Assembly: GCA_002336815.1 (NCBI GenBank) | Contig: DDEU01000036.1 | Location: 1 to 64,000, forward strand | Direction of reading: 5' to 3' | DNA from: Chitinophagaceae bacterium UBA1946 | Lineage (GTDB): Bacteria > Bacteroidota > Bacteroidia > Chitinophagales > Chitinophagaceae | DNA length: 64,000 nt | Shown: positions 28,256 through 36,684 of the stretch, in pieces | Layout: each line of letters opens with the position of its first letter | Numbering within the stretch: the stretch's first letter is position 1 | Made by a program: the position numbers and the translations under genes | Notes under the pieces: model-generated | Database searches by the model: none | What the model was told of the DNA's origin: nothing | What the model saw: the letters and a program-made list of their open reading frames with translations, nothing else

Positions 28256-28918
28256 ATGGACGAAAATGGAATAAAAGAGCTTTGGCGATCTTCTAATGAA
28301 AAACTGGGACAAAGCATCTTGCTTAACAGGAGAAATGCAGAGGATATCACAAAAATGAAAATGCAAACTTTACTGTCTTCAATGAAACCAATAAAGAGAT
28401 TTATTCTTTTAGTTGGAATACTCTGGGTTACTATTGGAGGTGCTATGGTCTTGAATTTATACATTTATTCTTATGAAAAAGCCAGCCCCTTTTTCCTGTA
28501 TTCAGCCACACTGCAATTACTGCTGACAGCTATTGCAATTTTAATTTATTTGTATCAACTCGTTTTACTACGCCAGGTGGATATATCGGAACCAGTAATT
28601 GAAACACAGTACAGACTAGCTGGTTTAAAAACCTCTACCATTTGGGTTACCCGTTTTCTTTTCCTGCAACTTCCCTTGTGGACGACATTTTATTGGAATA
28701 AAAGTATGTTTAAGAGTGGAAGTATTGGATTGTGGGTATTTCAAATTGTTGTTACATCCTTGTTTACGATTGTAGCCGTTTGGCTGTTTGTTAATATTAA
28801 ATATGAAAATAGAGATAAAAAATGGTTCAAGTTTTTGTTCAACCGGCAGGAATGGACACCAGTAATAAAATCAATAGAACTGCAAAAGGAAATTGAAGCG
28901 TTTAAACACGATAGATAA
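28256..28918 (+). CDS. Four-helix membrane protein, putative anti-sigma factor
   Basis: 220 residues. A cytoplasmic N-terminus (about 1-45, starting MDENGIKELWRSSNEKLGQS) is followed by four membrane helices: FILLVGILWVTIGGAMVLNL, FFLYSATLQLLLTAIAILIY, about residues 124-140, and FQIVVTSLFTIVAVWLFVNI. A charged C-terminus ends in ELQKEIEAFKHD. Position 4 bases after an ECF sigma gene and a short N-terminal segment that could bind sigma are the usual signs of an anti-sigma factor, but no zinc-binding H-x-x-x-C-x-x-C is present. The role is inferred from context only. Confidence 0.75.
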   Translation: MDENGIKELWRSSNEKLGQSILLNRRNAEDITKMKMQTLLSSMKPIKRFILLVGILWVTIGGAMVLNLYIYSYEKASPFFLYSATLQLLLTAIAILIYLYQLVLLRQVDISEPVIETQYRLAGLKTSTIWVTRFLFLQLPLWTTFYWNKSMFKSGSIGLWVFQIVVTSLFTIVAVWLFVNIKYENRDKKWFKFLFNRQEWTPVIKSIELQKEIEAFKHDR

Positions 28919-29691
28919 TAGCCGGCGGCAGTTTGCATCGCCGGTGTTGAGTTCGGGTTGACAGGATGATTATTTAACGTTCAATTGTTAACTTGTATCC
29001 CACTTAAATACATTGCGTGATAAGTATAAATTTTCCTGGAAACACTGAGCAGGCATTAGAAGCAGGCTGCAATATGCGTTTAATTAATTTCCGGGCTAAA
29101 ATCAAGTGGCAGGGGAAAGCGCCCTTTTTACTGTGGCGAAAGTAATTTCCAGGGCAATGAAAAGCAATTTCTGTTAAATGACAGGAGCATTTTTTTCCAG
29201 GGTCTGTTTCTTATAATAGTCCCGACGATCTCACTTCCTCATAGTGATAGAAACCGCAATTTCAGCAATGACAACCAGATGCCTTGACATGTTTCAGAAA
29301 TGTGTACAGCTACCCCGGATGGCTTTTGTTATTTCAAACTTTATCAACAGCATCAGGATTACTGGGCCGCAAATAAATCAATTAAATCAGATATTGACTA
29401 CAACAGTTTCAATAGTACAGTCCTCCTTATTGGTATATGCATCTGCGCCTGTATTGCATTAATTCTATTGTTGATACAATGATAAATAATAAAACGCTCC
29501 CAGGTAGTTCGGCTATGAAACAGGAACGTTTGCAGTATTACCATAGAATATTTTGCAATGAGCCAACTTTAAATCAAAAAAAACATTAGTTTTATTAAGA
29601 TGTTGAATCTTCACGCTGACTGGTGAAGTGACATTTTTACTACCCGCCCGCCTTTTAAAATTAACTGTTTTCACTTTTAAAACCTGGATCA
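28919..29691. other. Long intergenic region
   Basis: 773 bases. Just after the membrane-protein stop an inverted repeat CCGGCG/CGCCGG (28922-28944) could act as a transcript end but lacks a T-run. The rest holds only short frames; the best is at 29300-29482 (listed separately). No promoter of TAnnTTTG type was found before the VCBS gene. Confidence 0.5.
29300..29482 (+). CDS. Possible small single-helix membrane protein
   Basis: 60 codons ending in a strongly hydrophobic helix (LLIGICICACIALILLLIQ) directly before the stop, preceded by a polar segment (YQQHQDYWAANKSIKSD). The tail-anchored shape is non-random, but the ATG is not backed by a clear ribosome site and I recognise no family. It may be a real small protein or the end of a decayed gene. 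Confidence 0.25.
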   Translation: MCTATPDGFCYFKLYQQHQDYWAANKSIKSDIDYNSFNSTVLLIGICICACIALILLLIQ

Positions 29692-31632
29692 ATGCACCAA
29701 TTTAATCGCTGTGACGATTTATTAAAAAAGAGTTGTAGGTTCTTTTGTTTACTGCTCCTGATTGTACCGTTTTGTAATCAATTACCCGGCCAGGCTATTT
29801 ACCCTTCCCCACCCCTTGGTGCTGCTCCTGATAGTGTAGTAACGATTGGGATTATCCCGGGCAGTTTCAGCAGCAATGCCGACGATAATGCGGTGTATTT
29901 TGGTGGAATCCGGGCAACCGTGTTAGCCGCCTCTACATCCCAGTTAACGGTAAGCGTACCCAGGGGGAGTTTTTATTCATTGATATCAGTTACTACAAAT
30001 GGTTTTACATATTATTCCTGGGCCCCTTTTGTTACGTCGTTCACCAATAATGCAGTACCCTCTCTTACGCTTAATTCTTTTGATGCAAAAATCGATTCTG
30101 CTGCCGGCACAGGTGCTGCAGCCATTTCTTCCGGGGATTTTAACGGGGATGGAAAAGCCGATATAGTAGTAGTTAACAGTTCGGCCAATACGATCAGCAT
30201 CATGCAAAACAATGGTTCTCCGGGTGCCATTTCTTTTGCTCCCAAAAATGACATACCCACGGGTGCCGCTCCCGGCCATGCGGTGGTGGCTGATATTGAC
30301 GGGGATGGAAAATTAGACATTGTAGTAACCAATGCTTCTGCCAATACCGTATCTGTTTTTAGAAATACTTCCGGTTCATCTGTGATCAGTTTTGCAGATA
30401 AGGTAGATTTCCCTACGGACAATACGCCGTATAGATGTACCGTAAATGATTTTGATCTTGATGGCAGGCTGGATATTGCCGTCGTGAACCGCAGCAGTGA
30501 TAATTCTGTTTCTGTTTTGAGAAATACGGGTACTATCCCGGGCCAGGTGCTCTTTTCACCAAAAACAGATTATCCTACCGGCAATTTTCCCATTGATATT
30601 GTAAGTGATGATATGAACCAGGACAGTAAGCCGGACCTGGCGATCGTAAATTATTTTTCAAATACACTTTCGATCCTTCAAAACAGCAGCGTCCAGGGTT
30701 TTATCAGTTTCGCCCCAAAAGTGGACTATGCCACAGGGGCCTACCCCATTAGTGTGGCAACAGGGTACATCGTAAAAAATTTTAAAAGAGACATCGCCGT
30801 TGCCAATTTTGTTGACAACTCTGTATCCATATTTGCGCATGGCCCTTCTGCAAGTCAGCTCAGTTTTAATACAAAAGTTGATTTTGCAACAGGCACCGGC
30901 CCCGGCGCACTTACCCTCAATGATATTGACGGGGATGGCTATACCGACATTGTTACCGCCAACCAAAATACCGGTTCAGTATCAGTTCTGAGAAATACAA
31001 CCAACCCGGCTATTGTAACACCTGCTTTTGCTGCAAAACTGGATTATCCTGCAGGCAGTTTACCCATGGGCGTATTTACTGCAGATTTTGATCTGGATGG
31101 CAGGCCCGATATCGCTGCCGTAAATTTTAACAGCAACAACATTTCAGTGTTAAGAAACAAAGCAGGCGACAGCGCTGCAGACAGGAGTATAACGGTTTGC
31201 CCTAACGGAACTGTAAGCATTGCTGCGGGGGTTTCCGGATCATCGTATACCTGGCAGTTTAGCTCGGACGGGATTAACTTTTTCAATATTTCGGCGGGCG
31301 ACCAGGGCTTCCAGGGCGTTAATACTGCTTTACTAACGATACCGGTTGTGTACAGCTTTTTTTATGACTGGAAGTTCAGGTGTGTGGTGAACGGGTACAA
31401 TGATAAAGCGGTGGGTATTAAAATAGCTGAAAGCTGGAACGGAAGCGTTGACAGCCAGTGGGAAAACCCGGCCAACTGGAACTGCGGTGTAGTACCTGAC
31501 GGCAATACCGATGTCATCATTAAAAATGCACCCGTTATCATTAATTCCAATGCCCAGTGCCGCAGCATAAAAACAAGTGCCGGCAATTCTGTTACCATAA
31601 ATAATGGATTTAATTTACAGGTAACACACTAA
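29692..31632 (+). CDS. Secreted IPT/TIG and FG-GAP (VCBS) repeat protein with W-x-N-P-A-N-W C-terminus
   Basis: 646 residues with a signal peptide (FFCLLLLIVPFCNQLPGQA). An IPT/TIG-like domain (residues about 45-115, DSVVTIGIIPGSFSSNADDN) is followed by about seven FG-GAP/VCBS repeats containing D-x-D-G-D-G calcium loops (SGDFNGDGKADIVVVN, ADIDGDGKLDIVVTN, NDIDGDGYTDIVTAN), which build an integrin-like propeller. After an Ig-like segment the last 60 residues form the module SQWENPANWNCGVVPDGNTD to NNGFNLQVTH. The same module ends two or three other genes here. No T9SS sorting domain is present. It is probably surface-exposed and calcium-stabilised. Confidence 0.87.
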   Translation: MHQFNRCDDLLKKSCRFFCLLLLIVPFCNQLPGQAIYPSPPLGAAPDSVVTIGIIPGSFSSNADDNAVYFGGIRATVLAASTSQLTVSVPRGSFYSLISVTTNGFTYYSWAPFVTSFTNNAVPSLTLNSFDAKIDSAAGTGAAAISSGDFNGDGKADIVVVNSSANTISIMQNNGSPGAISFAPKNDIPTGAAPGHAVVADIDGDGKLDIVVTNASANTVSVFRNTSGSSVISFADKVDFPTDNTPYRCTVNDFDLDGRLDIAVVNRSSDNSVSVLRNTGTIPGQVLFSPKTDYPTGNFPIDIVSDDMNQDSKPDLAIVNYFSNTLSILQNSSVQGFISFAPKVDYATGAYPISVATGYIVKNFKRDIAVANFVDNSVSIFAHGPSASQLSFNTKVDFATGTGPGALTLNDIDGDGYTDIVTANQNTGSVSVLRNTTNPAIVTPAFAAKLDYPAGSLPMGVFTADFDLDGRPDIAAVNFNSNNISVLRNKAGDSAADRSITVCPNGTVSIAAGVSGSSYTWQFSSDGINFFNISAGDQGFQGVNTALLTIPVVYSFFYDWKFRCVVNGYNDKAVGIKIAESWNGSVDSQWENPANWNCGVVPDGNTDVIIKNAPVIINSNAQCRSIKTSAGNSVTINNGFNLQVTH

Positions 31633-31866
31633 GCAGATTGTAGTTTGCATTACTGTTGGACGTGTCTGATTTGCAGTAGTATATTAAATCACATTTTTTA
31701 TACAGCCAGCCGATCTGCAACTGAAAAAATCAATCACTTCAGGCGGGCTTTTCCATGGCAAAATCGCGGTAGATCTTTTATAGCCCTGTAAGCTGTTTAT
31801 CATATTTTACCTACATTGAGCACTACAAACCTTACAATATTTTTAAACGAAACGTGTTATGCCATC

Positions 31867-32418
31867 ATGAAAATTGTTATTGCATCTGTTACCCTTCTTT
31901 TAATTTTGGTTTCCTGTTCTAAAAAAAACGATACTCAAAAGCCAGCCACCACCACGGTAGATGTTTCCTGTCAACAGTATGTTGATGCCCTCGGTAATTT
32001 CTTAACAAGTTCCGGCACCTGCCCTTCCGTGACAGATACTTCTTTTACAGCACAGGAAACAGCCTTATTCAATAGTTTAGATACTGCTGATCTTACTGGC
32101 ACGATCAAACCAGATTCAGCTGCTTTCATTGCATTTTATCCAAACCCTTTCCAGGCGCCAGCGGGTTTTAGAACCATGTGTCGTTTTGCACACATGAATT
32201 CCGGGTATGTAGTGGCAAAGTTTATACTCACTGACAGCCTGTTAAATCCTGTTTTCAAAACTGCCAAACGCATATCTTTTTCCAAGCCGAGAAGTTCTTT
32301 TAATTTGCTGCTTCAGCCTGCCATTAATGCCGGGAGGTTTCGTTTGTTTTACAGTTTGAGTGCACAATCCCACAATAATTATTTAAGGGGATGGATCAAC
32401 GTTACAGCTACTAATTAA
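31867..32418 (+). CDS. Lipoprotein, hypothetical
   Basis: 183 residues from the ATG at 31867, which starts the lipoprotein signal MKIVIASVTLLLILVSC; the longer frame from 31816 spoils it. The mature protein has a Cys-containing N-terminal part (DVSCQQYVDALGNFLTSSG) and a beta-rich C-terminal part starting FIAFYPNPFQAPAGFRTM. The YPNP sequence resembles the start of T9SS sorting domains, but the following 90 residues lack the usual G-x-Y and K-x-x-x ending. I recognise no family. Confidence 0.75.
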   Translation: MKIVIASVTLLLILVSCSKKNDTQKPATTTVDVSCQQYVDALGNFLTSSGTCPSVTDTSFTAQETALFNSLDTADLTGTIKPDSAAFIAFYPNPFQAPAGFRTMCRFAHMNSGYVVAKFILTDSLLNPVFKTAKRISFSKPRSSFNLLLQPAINAGRFRLFYSLSAQSHNNYLRGWINVTATN

Positions 32419-32667
32419 AATCAATGAAGCGTGTTAATTGACCCTGCTACGATTAAATAGATAGACGAAACGGAACTACCGTTGCAACTAATTCACCTTA
32501 AAAAATGATGGCTTGCCTCCCTGCACTGCAGGCCGGTTTTGCCGGGCGCCATTTGCTGTATAATACAATTTATTCCGTTACCTTTATCAGGGCAGACCGC
32601 AGTATCGCCGGCAAAGAATATCCGATGAAATTCAACTGTAGTTTTTACAACAATCAACCAGGCGCCA

Positions 32668-33099
32668 ATGACACCTAAAATCAAATTTTTACTACTACTG
32701 GCCATCATCGGCCTGGCAAGTTGCAAGACGAGCCAGCTTATCCATGCTTCATCAGCGGGAAATGAATTATTTAAGGTTGCAATCCTGTATCCAACCGGTG
32801 AAGGAAAAACCTTCGACATGGATTATTATGAACGTAAACACATGCCGATGGTAGCAGCATTATTGGGCAAAAATCTACAATTCTATGAAATCGATAAAGG
32901 CATTGCCGGCAGAACGCCAACTGATCAAATACCGTTTTTGGCGATTGGCTATTTTTATGTGAAAGACGTGACTGAATATAATAAAGTGATCGCTGAAAAC
33001 ATACAGGCAATCATCATTGACATTAAAAAATATACCAATATTCAGCCGGTGATACAGATCAGTGACGTGAGGCGCATTGGTTTCAATAAGGTAAAATAG
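32668..33099 (+). CDS. EthD-domain lipoprotein
   Basis: 143 residues. The lipobox IIGLASC puts Cys near residue 19. The mature part has the EthD/dimeric alpha-beta-barrel pattern: FKVAILYPTGEGKTFDMDYY, ERKHMPMVAALLG and a second half (PFLAIGYFYVKDVTEYNKVI, YTNIQPVIQISDVRRI). EthD proteins have been linked to degradation of ethers and other compounds without a known catalytic mechanism. A membrane-anchored form is uncommon. It is followed by an exported cupin. Confidence 0.82.
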   Translation: MTPKIKFLLLLAIIGLASCKTSQLIHASSAGNELFKVAILYPTGEGKTFDMDYYERKHMPMVAALLGKNLQFYEIDKGIAGRTPTDQIPFLAIGYFYVKDVTEYNKVIAENIQAIIIDIKKYTNIQPVIQISDVRRIGFNKVK

Positions 33100-33196
33100 A
33101 TAATACGAATATTGATTTTATAACCGCCCTGGTAAACCCTGCCGGTTTTGTAAAGTATCACAGTATTTTTCACTTTCGTTCATAAAACTTATCATT

Positions 33197-33763
33197 ATGA
33201 AAAGAAGCAAATTCATCGGAGCTGTCATCGCATTGGCTTCTACGCCTTTTGTTGCTGGTGCCAAGCAGAGAACTATTTTTCCACGAAAGGAGGAAGGCTT
33301 TAAGATCCCTGCAGGTGAAGGAAGGATCCATGGCCATATAAAATTAAAAGGCGTGAATTCTAATGTGCTGGACGTTAAAGTTTCCGGGAGTGATACAGAT
33401 GGAGACCTGGCCATATTTGAACAAACTTCCCTGTCCCCGGGAAGAGGAACACCATTGCATCTTCATCACTTCCAGGATGAGATATTTTACGTGATCGAGG
33501 GTGAATACTATTTCCAGGTAGGCGATAAAAAATTTAATCTGACAAAGGGCGACAGCATTTTTCTACCCCGTAAAGTTCCGCATGCATGGACACAAATATC
33601 GGAAACCGGGAAAATGACCGTTACAATGCAACCGGCAGGAAAGCTGGAAAACTTTTTTGTGACCGTTTCTGCGTTAGATCATGAACCCACGGCAAAAGAA
33701 ATGGAGAAGATATTTTCGGACAATGAAATGCAGGTGGTAGGCCCACCGATAAAAATAAATTGA
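33197..33763 (+). CDS. Exported cupin-domain protein
   Basis: 188 residues. The N-terminus (RSKFIGAVIALASTPFVAGA) looks like a signal sequence. A single cupin domain (about 70-150) carries the metal-ligand set in PLHLHHFQDEIFYVIEGEYY (His, His, Glu) and the second motif FLPRKVPHAWTQ (His). Such small cupins include dioxygenases, isomerases and sugar-binding proteins, and the substrate cannot be told. It follows the EthD lipoprotein by 97 bases and is followed by a strong terminator at 33901. Confidence 0.83.
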   Translation: MKRSKFIGAVIALASTPFVAGAKQRTIFPRKEEGFKIPAGEGRIHGHIKLKGVNSNVLDVKVSGSDTDGDLAIFEQTSLSPGRGTPLHLHHFQDEIFYVIEGEYYFQVGDKKFNLTKGDSIFLPRKVPHAWTQISETGKMTVTMQPAGKLENFFVTVSALDHEPTAKEMEKIFSDNEMQVVGPPIKIN

Positions 33764-33900
33764 TACTATACAATTAATACTTTACTGCTGTATACTGCCG
33801 GAGTGGCGGACCGAAGCATAGAATCTAACACATCGTTTACCGCCAACTGTTAGCAACAGTCGTTTGCGCAGTACCAAAACAGTTCCGCTATCGCCCTGTA

Positions 33901-33930
33901 GCCTGGTCAACTGACCGGGCATTGTTTTTT
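33901..33930 (+). terminator. Rho-independent terminator after the cupin gene
   Basis: GCCTGGTCA (33901-33909) pairs with TGACCGGGC (33912-33920) in a 9-position stem with one G-T wobble, followed closely by six T (33925-33930). It lies 138 bases after the cupin stop, before the convergent EamA gene. Confidence 0.75.
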
Positions 33931-33964
33931 AACAGGCATCAGCATCTATACCCGGCACCTCACT

Positions 33965-34387
33965 TTATTTCCACACAATGACCAGCATGCCTAAAAATAC
34001 GAGTCCTGCCCCCACCAGCAATTTGGGTGTTAAAGGCTCTTTTAAGAAGAAGAAAGAAAGCAGGATGGTGAATACGATGCTTCCTTTATCAATGGCTGTT
34101 ACTTCAGAGGCCTTCCCCAGTTGCAGGGCTTTATAATAGAACAACCAGGAAGCCCCTGTTGCGATGGCTGACAAAGTAAGAAAGAGCCAATTGTTCCTGC
34201 TCAGCGTGTTTACTCCTCCGGCATTGCCTTTAAAAAAAACGATGCCCCAGGTGATGAATAAAATGATGGCTGTACGGATGGCGGTGGCAAGATCTGAATT
34301 CACTTCTTTTAACCCGGCTTTTGCAAACACAGCAGTGAGCGCTGCAAAAAAAGCGGAGATGAGTGCATAGAGTAACCAGGCTGGCAT
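33965..34387 (-). CDS. EamA-family half-size transporter (DMT superfamily)
   Basis: 140 residues, the size of single-EamA-domain transporters that work as dimers. Five hydrophobic segments are visible: WLLYALISAFFAALTAVFAK, AIRTAIILFITWGIVFF, WLFLTLSAIATGASWLFYY, IVFTILLSFFFLKEPLT and LLVGAGLVFLGMLVIV. The motif LSAIATGASWLFYYKALQLG is typical of EamA domains. The ATG at 34387 is preferred over the upstream TTG at 34420, because a TAACTTTG -7 box occupies 34425-34418 and overlaps that TTG. Substrate unknown. Confidence 0.87.
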   Translation of the reverse strand: MPAWLLYALISAFFAALTAVFAKAGLKEVNSDLATAIRTAIILFITWGIVFFKGNAGGVNTLSRNNWLFLTLSAIATGASWLFYYKALQLGKASEVTAIDKGSIVFTILLSFFFLKEPLTPKLLVGAGLVFLGMLVIVWK

Positions 34388-34417
34388 GATAAATAGTTTA
34401 TGTTGACGAGATGCTAT

Positions 34418-34425
34418 CAAAGTTA
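34418..34425 (-). promoter_or_regulatory. EamA gene promoter -7 box (TAACTTTG)
   Basis: Minus-strand TAACTTTG fits TAnnTTTG, with a predicted start near 34411, 24 bases ahead of the ATG at 34387. It supports that start codon. Confidence 0.45.
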
Positions 34426-34514
34426 ATTGAAAAAAAACCGGCAGCCGAACAGTAAGGATAAGAGCGACGCAGGTTTATGAGGAGCTGCAGGGCGGTTAAT
34501 GATTATCGTCAGGA

Positions 34515-34542
34515 TTGTGGCAAACAGCCCCTCCTATTTTTG
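34515..34542 (+). promoter_or_regulatory. Promoter of the small GNAT gene
   Basis: TTG at 34515-34517 and TATTTTTG at 34535-34542, 17 bases apart, match the Bacteroidetes -33/-7 pattern. The leader to the ATG at 34625 would be about 76 bases. Confidence 0.45.
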
Positions 34543-34624
34543 TTTAGAAAAATAAAAATCTGTAAAAACTTGTAATTAATAACCGGCCCTGTTACATTTA
34601 ATAAATATTTTAAACATCCGATTT

Positions 34625-34930
34625 ATGACAGCAACAATCGAGATCATCAACAATGAAAAACTGCAGCGTTTTGAAAGCCAACTGGACGATGCCTTTGCAT
34701 TTATTGAGTACCGCTGGTTAAAAGGCGATATGGTATTGATGCATACGCTGGTTCCGGAAGCGCATGAAGGCAAGGGTGTGGCCGGGTCCCTGGCAAAATT
34801 TGCGCTGGAATATGCCCGTACCAAAAACCTTAAAGTGATCGTGTATTGTCCGTACGTAGCCGCTTATCTCAAGCGCCATCCCGAGTACAATGATGTGGTG
34901 GATGAGCATTACCGCAAAGAAGATAAGTAA
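34625..34930 (+). CDS. Small GNAT-like N-acetyltransferase (COG2388/YjdJ type)
   Basis: 101 residues, the length of the short GNAT group. It contains RWLKGDMVLMHTLVPEAHEG followed by KGVAGSLAKFALEYAR (the acetyl-CoA pyrophosphate loop region, G-K-G-V-A-G) and IVYCPYVAAYLKRHPEY, which is the signature ending of this family. These cytoplasmic proteins bind acetyl-CoA and their acceptor is usually unknown. It converges with the alpha/beta hydrolase gene after 7 bases. Confidence 0.88.
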   Translation: MTATIEIINNEKLQRFESQLDDAFAFIEYRWLKGDMVLMHTLVPEAHEGKGVAGSLAKFALEYARTKNLKVIVYCPYVAAYLKRHPEYNDVVDEHYRKEDK

Positions 34931-34937
34931 TACCTTT

Positions 34938-35741
34938 TCATTCCCTTAAAAAGGCATCTACTTTTTTATTGAATTCGTCTGCATGCTCTACCAGTGTGCC
35001 ATGTCCGCTGTTGGGTAATATCCAAAGCCGGGCGCCTGCAATGTTTTGAAAGATGGCAAGGGTATGCTGCGGCACGATGAGGTCATGATCGCCTGCAATG
35101 ATCAGCGAAGGGCAGGTGATCTTTTTAAGTTCCGGTAACGTAATATTCGGTTGCAGCCAATCCAGTAAAAATATCTTTCGGTCGTTCTTTTCTTTAGCCG
35201 TAGTGAACACTTTGTTTTTGCCGGCTTCAAACTGCTGCTGTTCTTCTTTCCATAAAGAAGGTATCAATGCGGTAGAATCGGGCCATAGATTGGCGCCGGT
35301 AGCAGCCAGTTTTAGTACCCTGTTGGGATGACGCATGGCCATTACCAGTGCGTTGATGCCGCCATCGCTCCAGCCGATCACGTAAGCCGAATCAATGTGG
35401 AGTTGCGCCAGCAGGGCATCAAAATCATCCGCCATCATTTCAAAGCTCAGGCTGTCACGGTTGTCGGTTGTTTTACCGTGTGCCCGGCTGTCGACCGCAA
35501 TCACTTTATAGTGCTTCGAAAAGTAAGGAATGGTTTTGCTGAAGGCGCTGATGTCTCCCCCGTTGCCGTGGATCAGCAGCAAGGATTTTCCCTGTCCATA
35601 TATTTCGCAGTACATATTGATCCCTCTTACAGGAAAATATTTGCCGGCCCTGGGATTGTTGCCATAATGCACAGGCGGCTGTGCCAGGCTGTTCAACGTA
35701 AAAAGTAAAAAATAAAAAGAGAAAAGCTGTTTTGTATTCAT
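34938..35741 (-). CDS. Secreted alpha/beta hydrolase
   Basis: 267 residues from the ATG at 35741. The fold markers are present: SLLLIHGNGGDISAFS (oxyanion loop), VIAVDSRAHGKT, nucleophile elbow VIGWSDGGINALVMA (Ser in G-W-S-D-G), acid IIAGDHDLIVPQ and histidine PNSGHGTLVEH. The signal peptide (KQLFSFYFLLFTLNSLAQ) is encoded largely by four 7-base repeats at 35698-35725, and the DNA just upstream of the start is another 7-base repeat array. It is likely a periplasmic esterase or C-C hydrolase; the substrate is unknown. Confidence 0.87.
   Translation of the reverse strand: MNTKQLFSFYFLLFTLNSLAQPPVHYGNNPRAGKYFPVRGINMYCEIYGQGKSLLLIHGNGGDISAFSKTIPYFSKHYKVIAVDSRAHGKTTDNRDSLSFEMMADDFDALLAQLHIDSAYVIGWSDGGINALVMAMRHPNRVLKLAATGANLWPDSTALIPSLWKEEQQQFEAGKNKVFTTAKEKNDRKIFLLDWLQPNITLPELKKITCPSLIIAGDHDLIVPQHTLAIFQNIAGARLWILPNSGHGTLVEHADEFNKKVDAFLRE
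35698..35725. repeat. 7-base repeat array inside a signal-peptide coding region (minus-strand unit TTTTTAC)
   Basis: Four heptamers on the plus strand (GTAAAAA twice, ATAAAAA, GAGAAAA) lie inside the start of the hydrolase gene and encode the hydrophobic core FSFYFLLFTL on the minus strand. The same unit recurs at 62905-62932. Confidence 0.75.
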
Positions 35742-35744
35742 AAC

Positions 35745-35842
35745 GTGAATCGTCAATGGTGAATGGTGAATGGGGAATGGTGAATCGTCAATAGTGAATG
35801 GTGAATAGTGAATAGTGAATAGTCAATAGTCAATAGCCAATC
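35745..35842. repeat. Tandem 7-base repeat array, consensus GTGAATR
   Basis: Fourteen uninterrupted heptamers; most are GTGAATG, GTGAATA, GTGAATC or GTCAATA. Three more heptamers of another unit (ACTACTT, ATTACTC, ACTACTC) follow to 35863. The array fills almost the whole gap between two minus-strand genes and reaches to within 4 bases of the hydrolase start codon. Confidence 0.95.
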
Positions 35843-35870
35843 ACTACTTATTACTCACTACTCAAAAAAC

Positions 35871-36374
35871 TCACTTCACTACATAGCTTGCCATCATGGC
35901 ATCCACCGTTTTAATGTACTGGCGGTAGCGGCTGGCTTCGCAGGTAAAGGTGAGGATATGCACTTTGCTGCCCTTCATGATATAATATTGTTTCCACTGT
36001 AATTTTTTCCCAAACTGTATGCCTTTGAACACCATGTACCAACTGTCCTTCCCGGCAAAATTTCCTTTTTTATCTTCCAGTACGGTGAACTGCTTTATTT
36101 TCTGTGGCAGGTAGCCTTTTGAAAAGCCGGCGTATTGTTTGGCGTCGTAGCCCGTAACATCGTTGATCACCATATTAAGGTTCTCCACGAAATTATCGAT
36201 GAGGCCGGAATCGGCCGGGGCCTTTACGGTAAAGGTTTTGGCATCGGCGCCGGGTTCGAGGAACCAGTCGGATGGATATTTAAACGAATAAGTGGCTTTT
36301 GACAGCGTGGTCGTTTGCTGCGCTGCCGCACCTACAGCACACAGTACGAATAAGAGGGAGATCAATAGTTTCAT
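35871..36374 (-). CDS. Small exported protein, PsbP/DUF1795-like
   Basis: 167 residues from the ATG at 36374, which opens the signal peptide LLISLLFVLCAVGAAAQQ. The mature domain starts with a beta-hairpin typical of PsbP-like proteins (ATYSFKYPSDWFLEPG). It then has NLNMVINDVTGYDAKQYAGF and ends with WKQYYIMKGSKVHILTFTCE and YIKTVDAMMASYVV. The pattern of F-x-Y-P-x-x-W near the start and a late T-F-T-C/A segment is common to PsbP and DUF1795 (DcrB) folds. Function unknown. It may be transcribed together with the hydrolase through the repeat array. Confidence 0.75.
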   Translation of the reverse strand: MKLLISLLFVLCAVGAAAQQTTTLSKATYSFKYPSDWFLEPGADAKTFTVKAPADSGLIDNFVENLNMVINDVTGYDAKQYAGFSKGYLPQKIKQFTVLEDKKGNFAGKDSWYMVFKGIQFGKKLQWKQYYIMKGSKVHILTFTCEASRYRQYIKTVDAMMASYVVK

Positions 36375-36684
36375 CGTGATTGAATTGAGGGATGAAGTTA
36401 ACGGAAAAAACCGGGTTGTAAAACCGGTAAGCACTACCAGCATTCACCAGGCCGGGACAGCATTTCGCTTATTTGCAAAAAAAATATATCTTGTGCAAAA
36501 ATCAGCTACCATCAGTCATTTATTGAACATAGCATCCTTTCTCCGCAGCAATCTTGACCTGCTGAATCATTAGTATCCTTCTGCCTGCAGGGTAGTTTTC
36601 CTGTTATGCCAGCAATAACCCATTCAATTGAACCGCACCGGTTATTGTATCATCCATTTTACCATCATCAATAATCAATCAACC
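36375..36684. other. Divergent intergenic region upstream of rocD
   Basis: 310 bases between divergent genes, AT-rich in the middle (36470-36500). No TAnnTTTG box with a matching -33 element was found and there is no convincing open frame. Confidence 0.4.

Noticed and set aside
31867..32418. YPNP sequence considered as a T9SS sorting domain in the lipoprotein
   Set aside because: The segment lacks the conserved ending and the protein has a lipobox, so T9SS export is unlikely.
35745..35863. Repeat array considered as CRISPR
   Set aside because: The units are 7 bases in direct tandem without spacers, and no cas genes are present.
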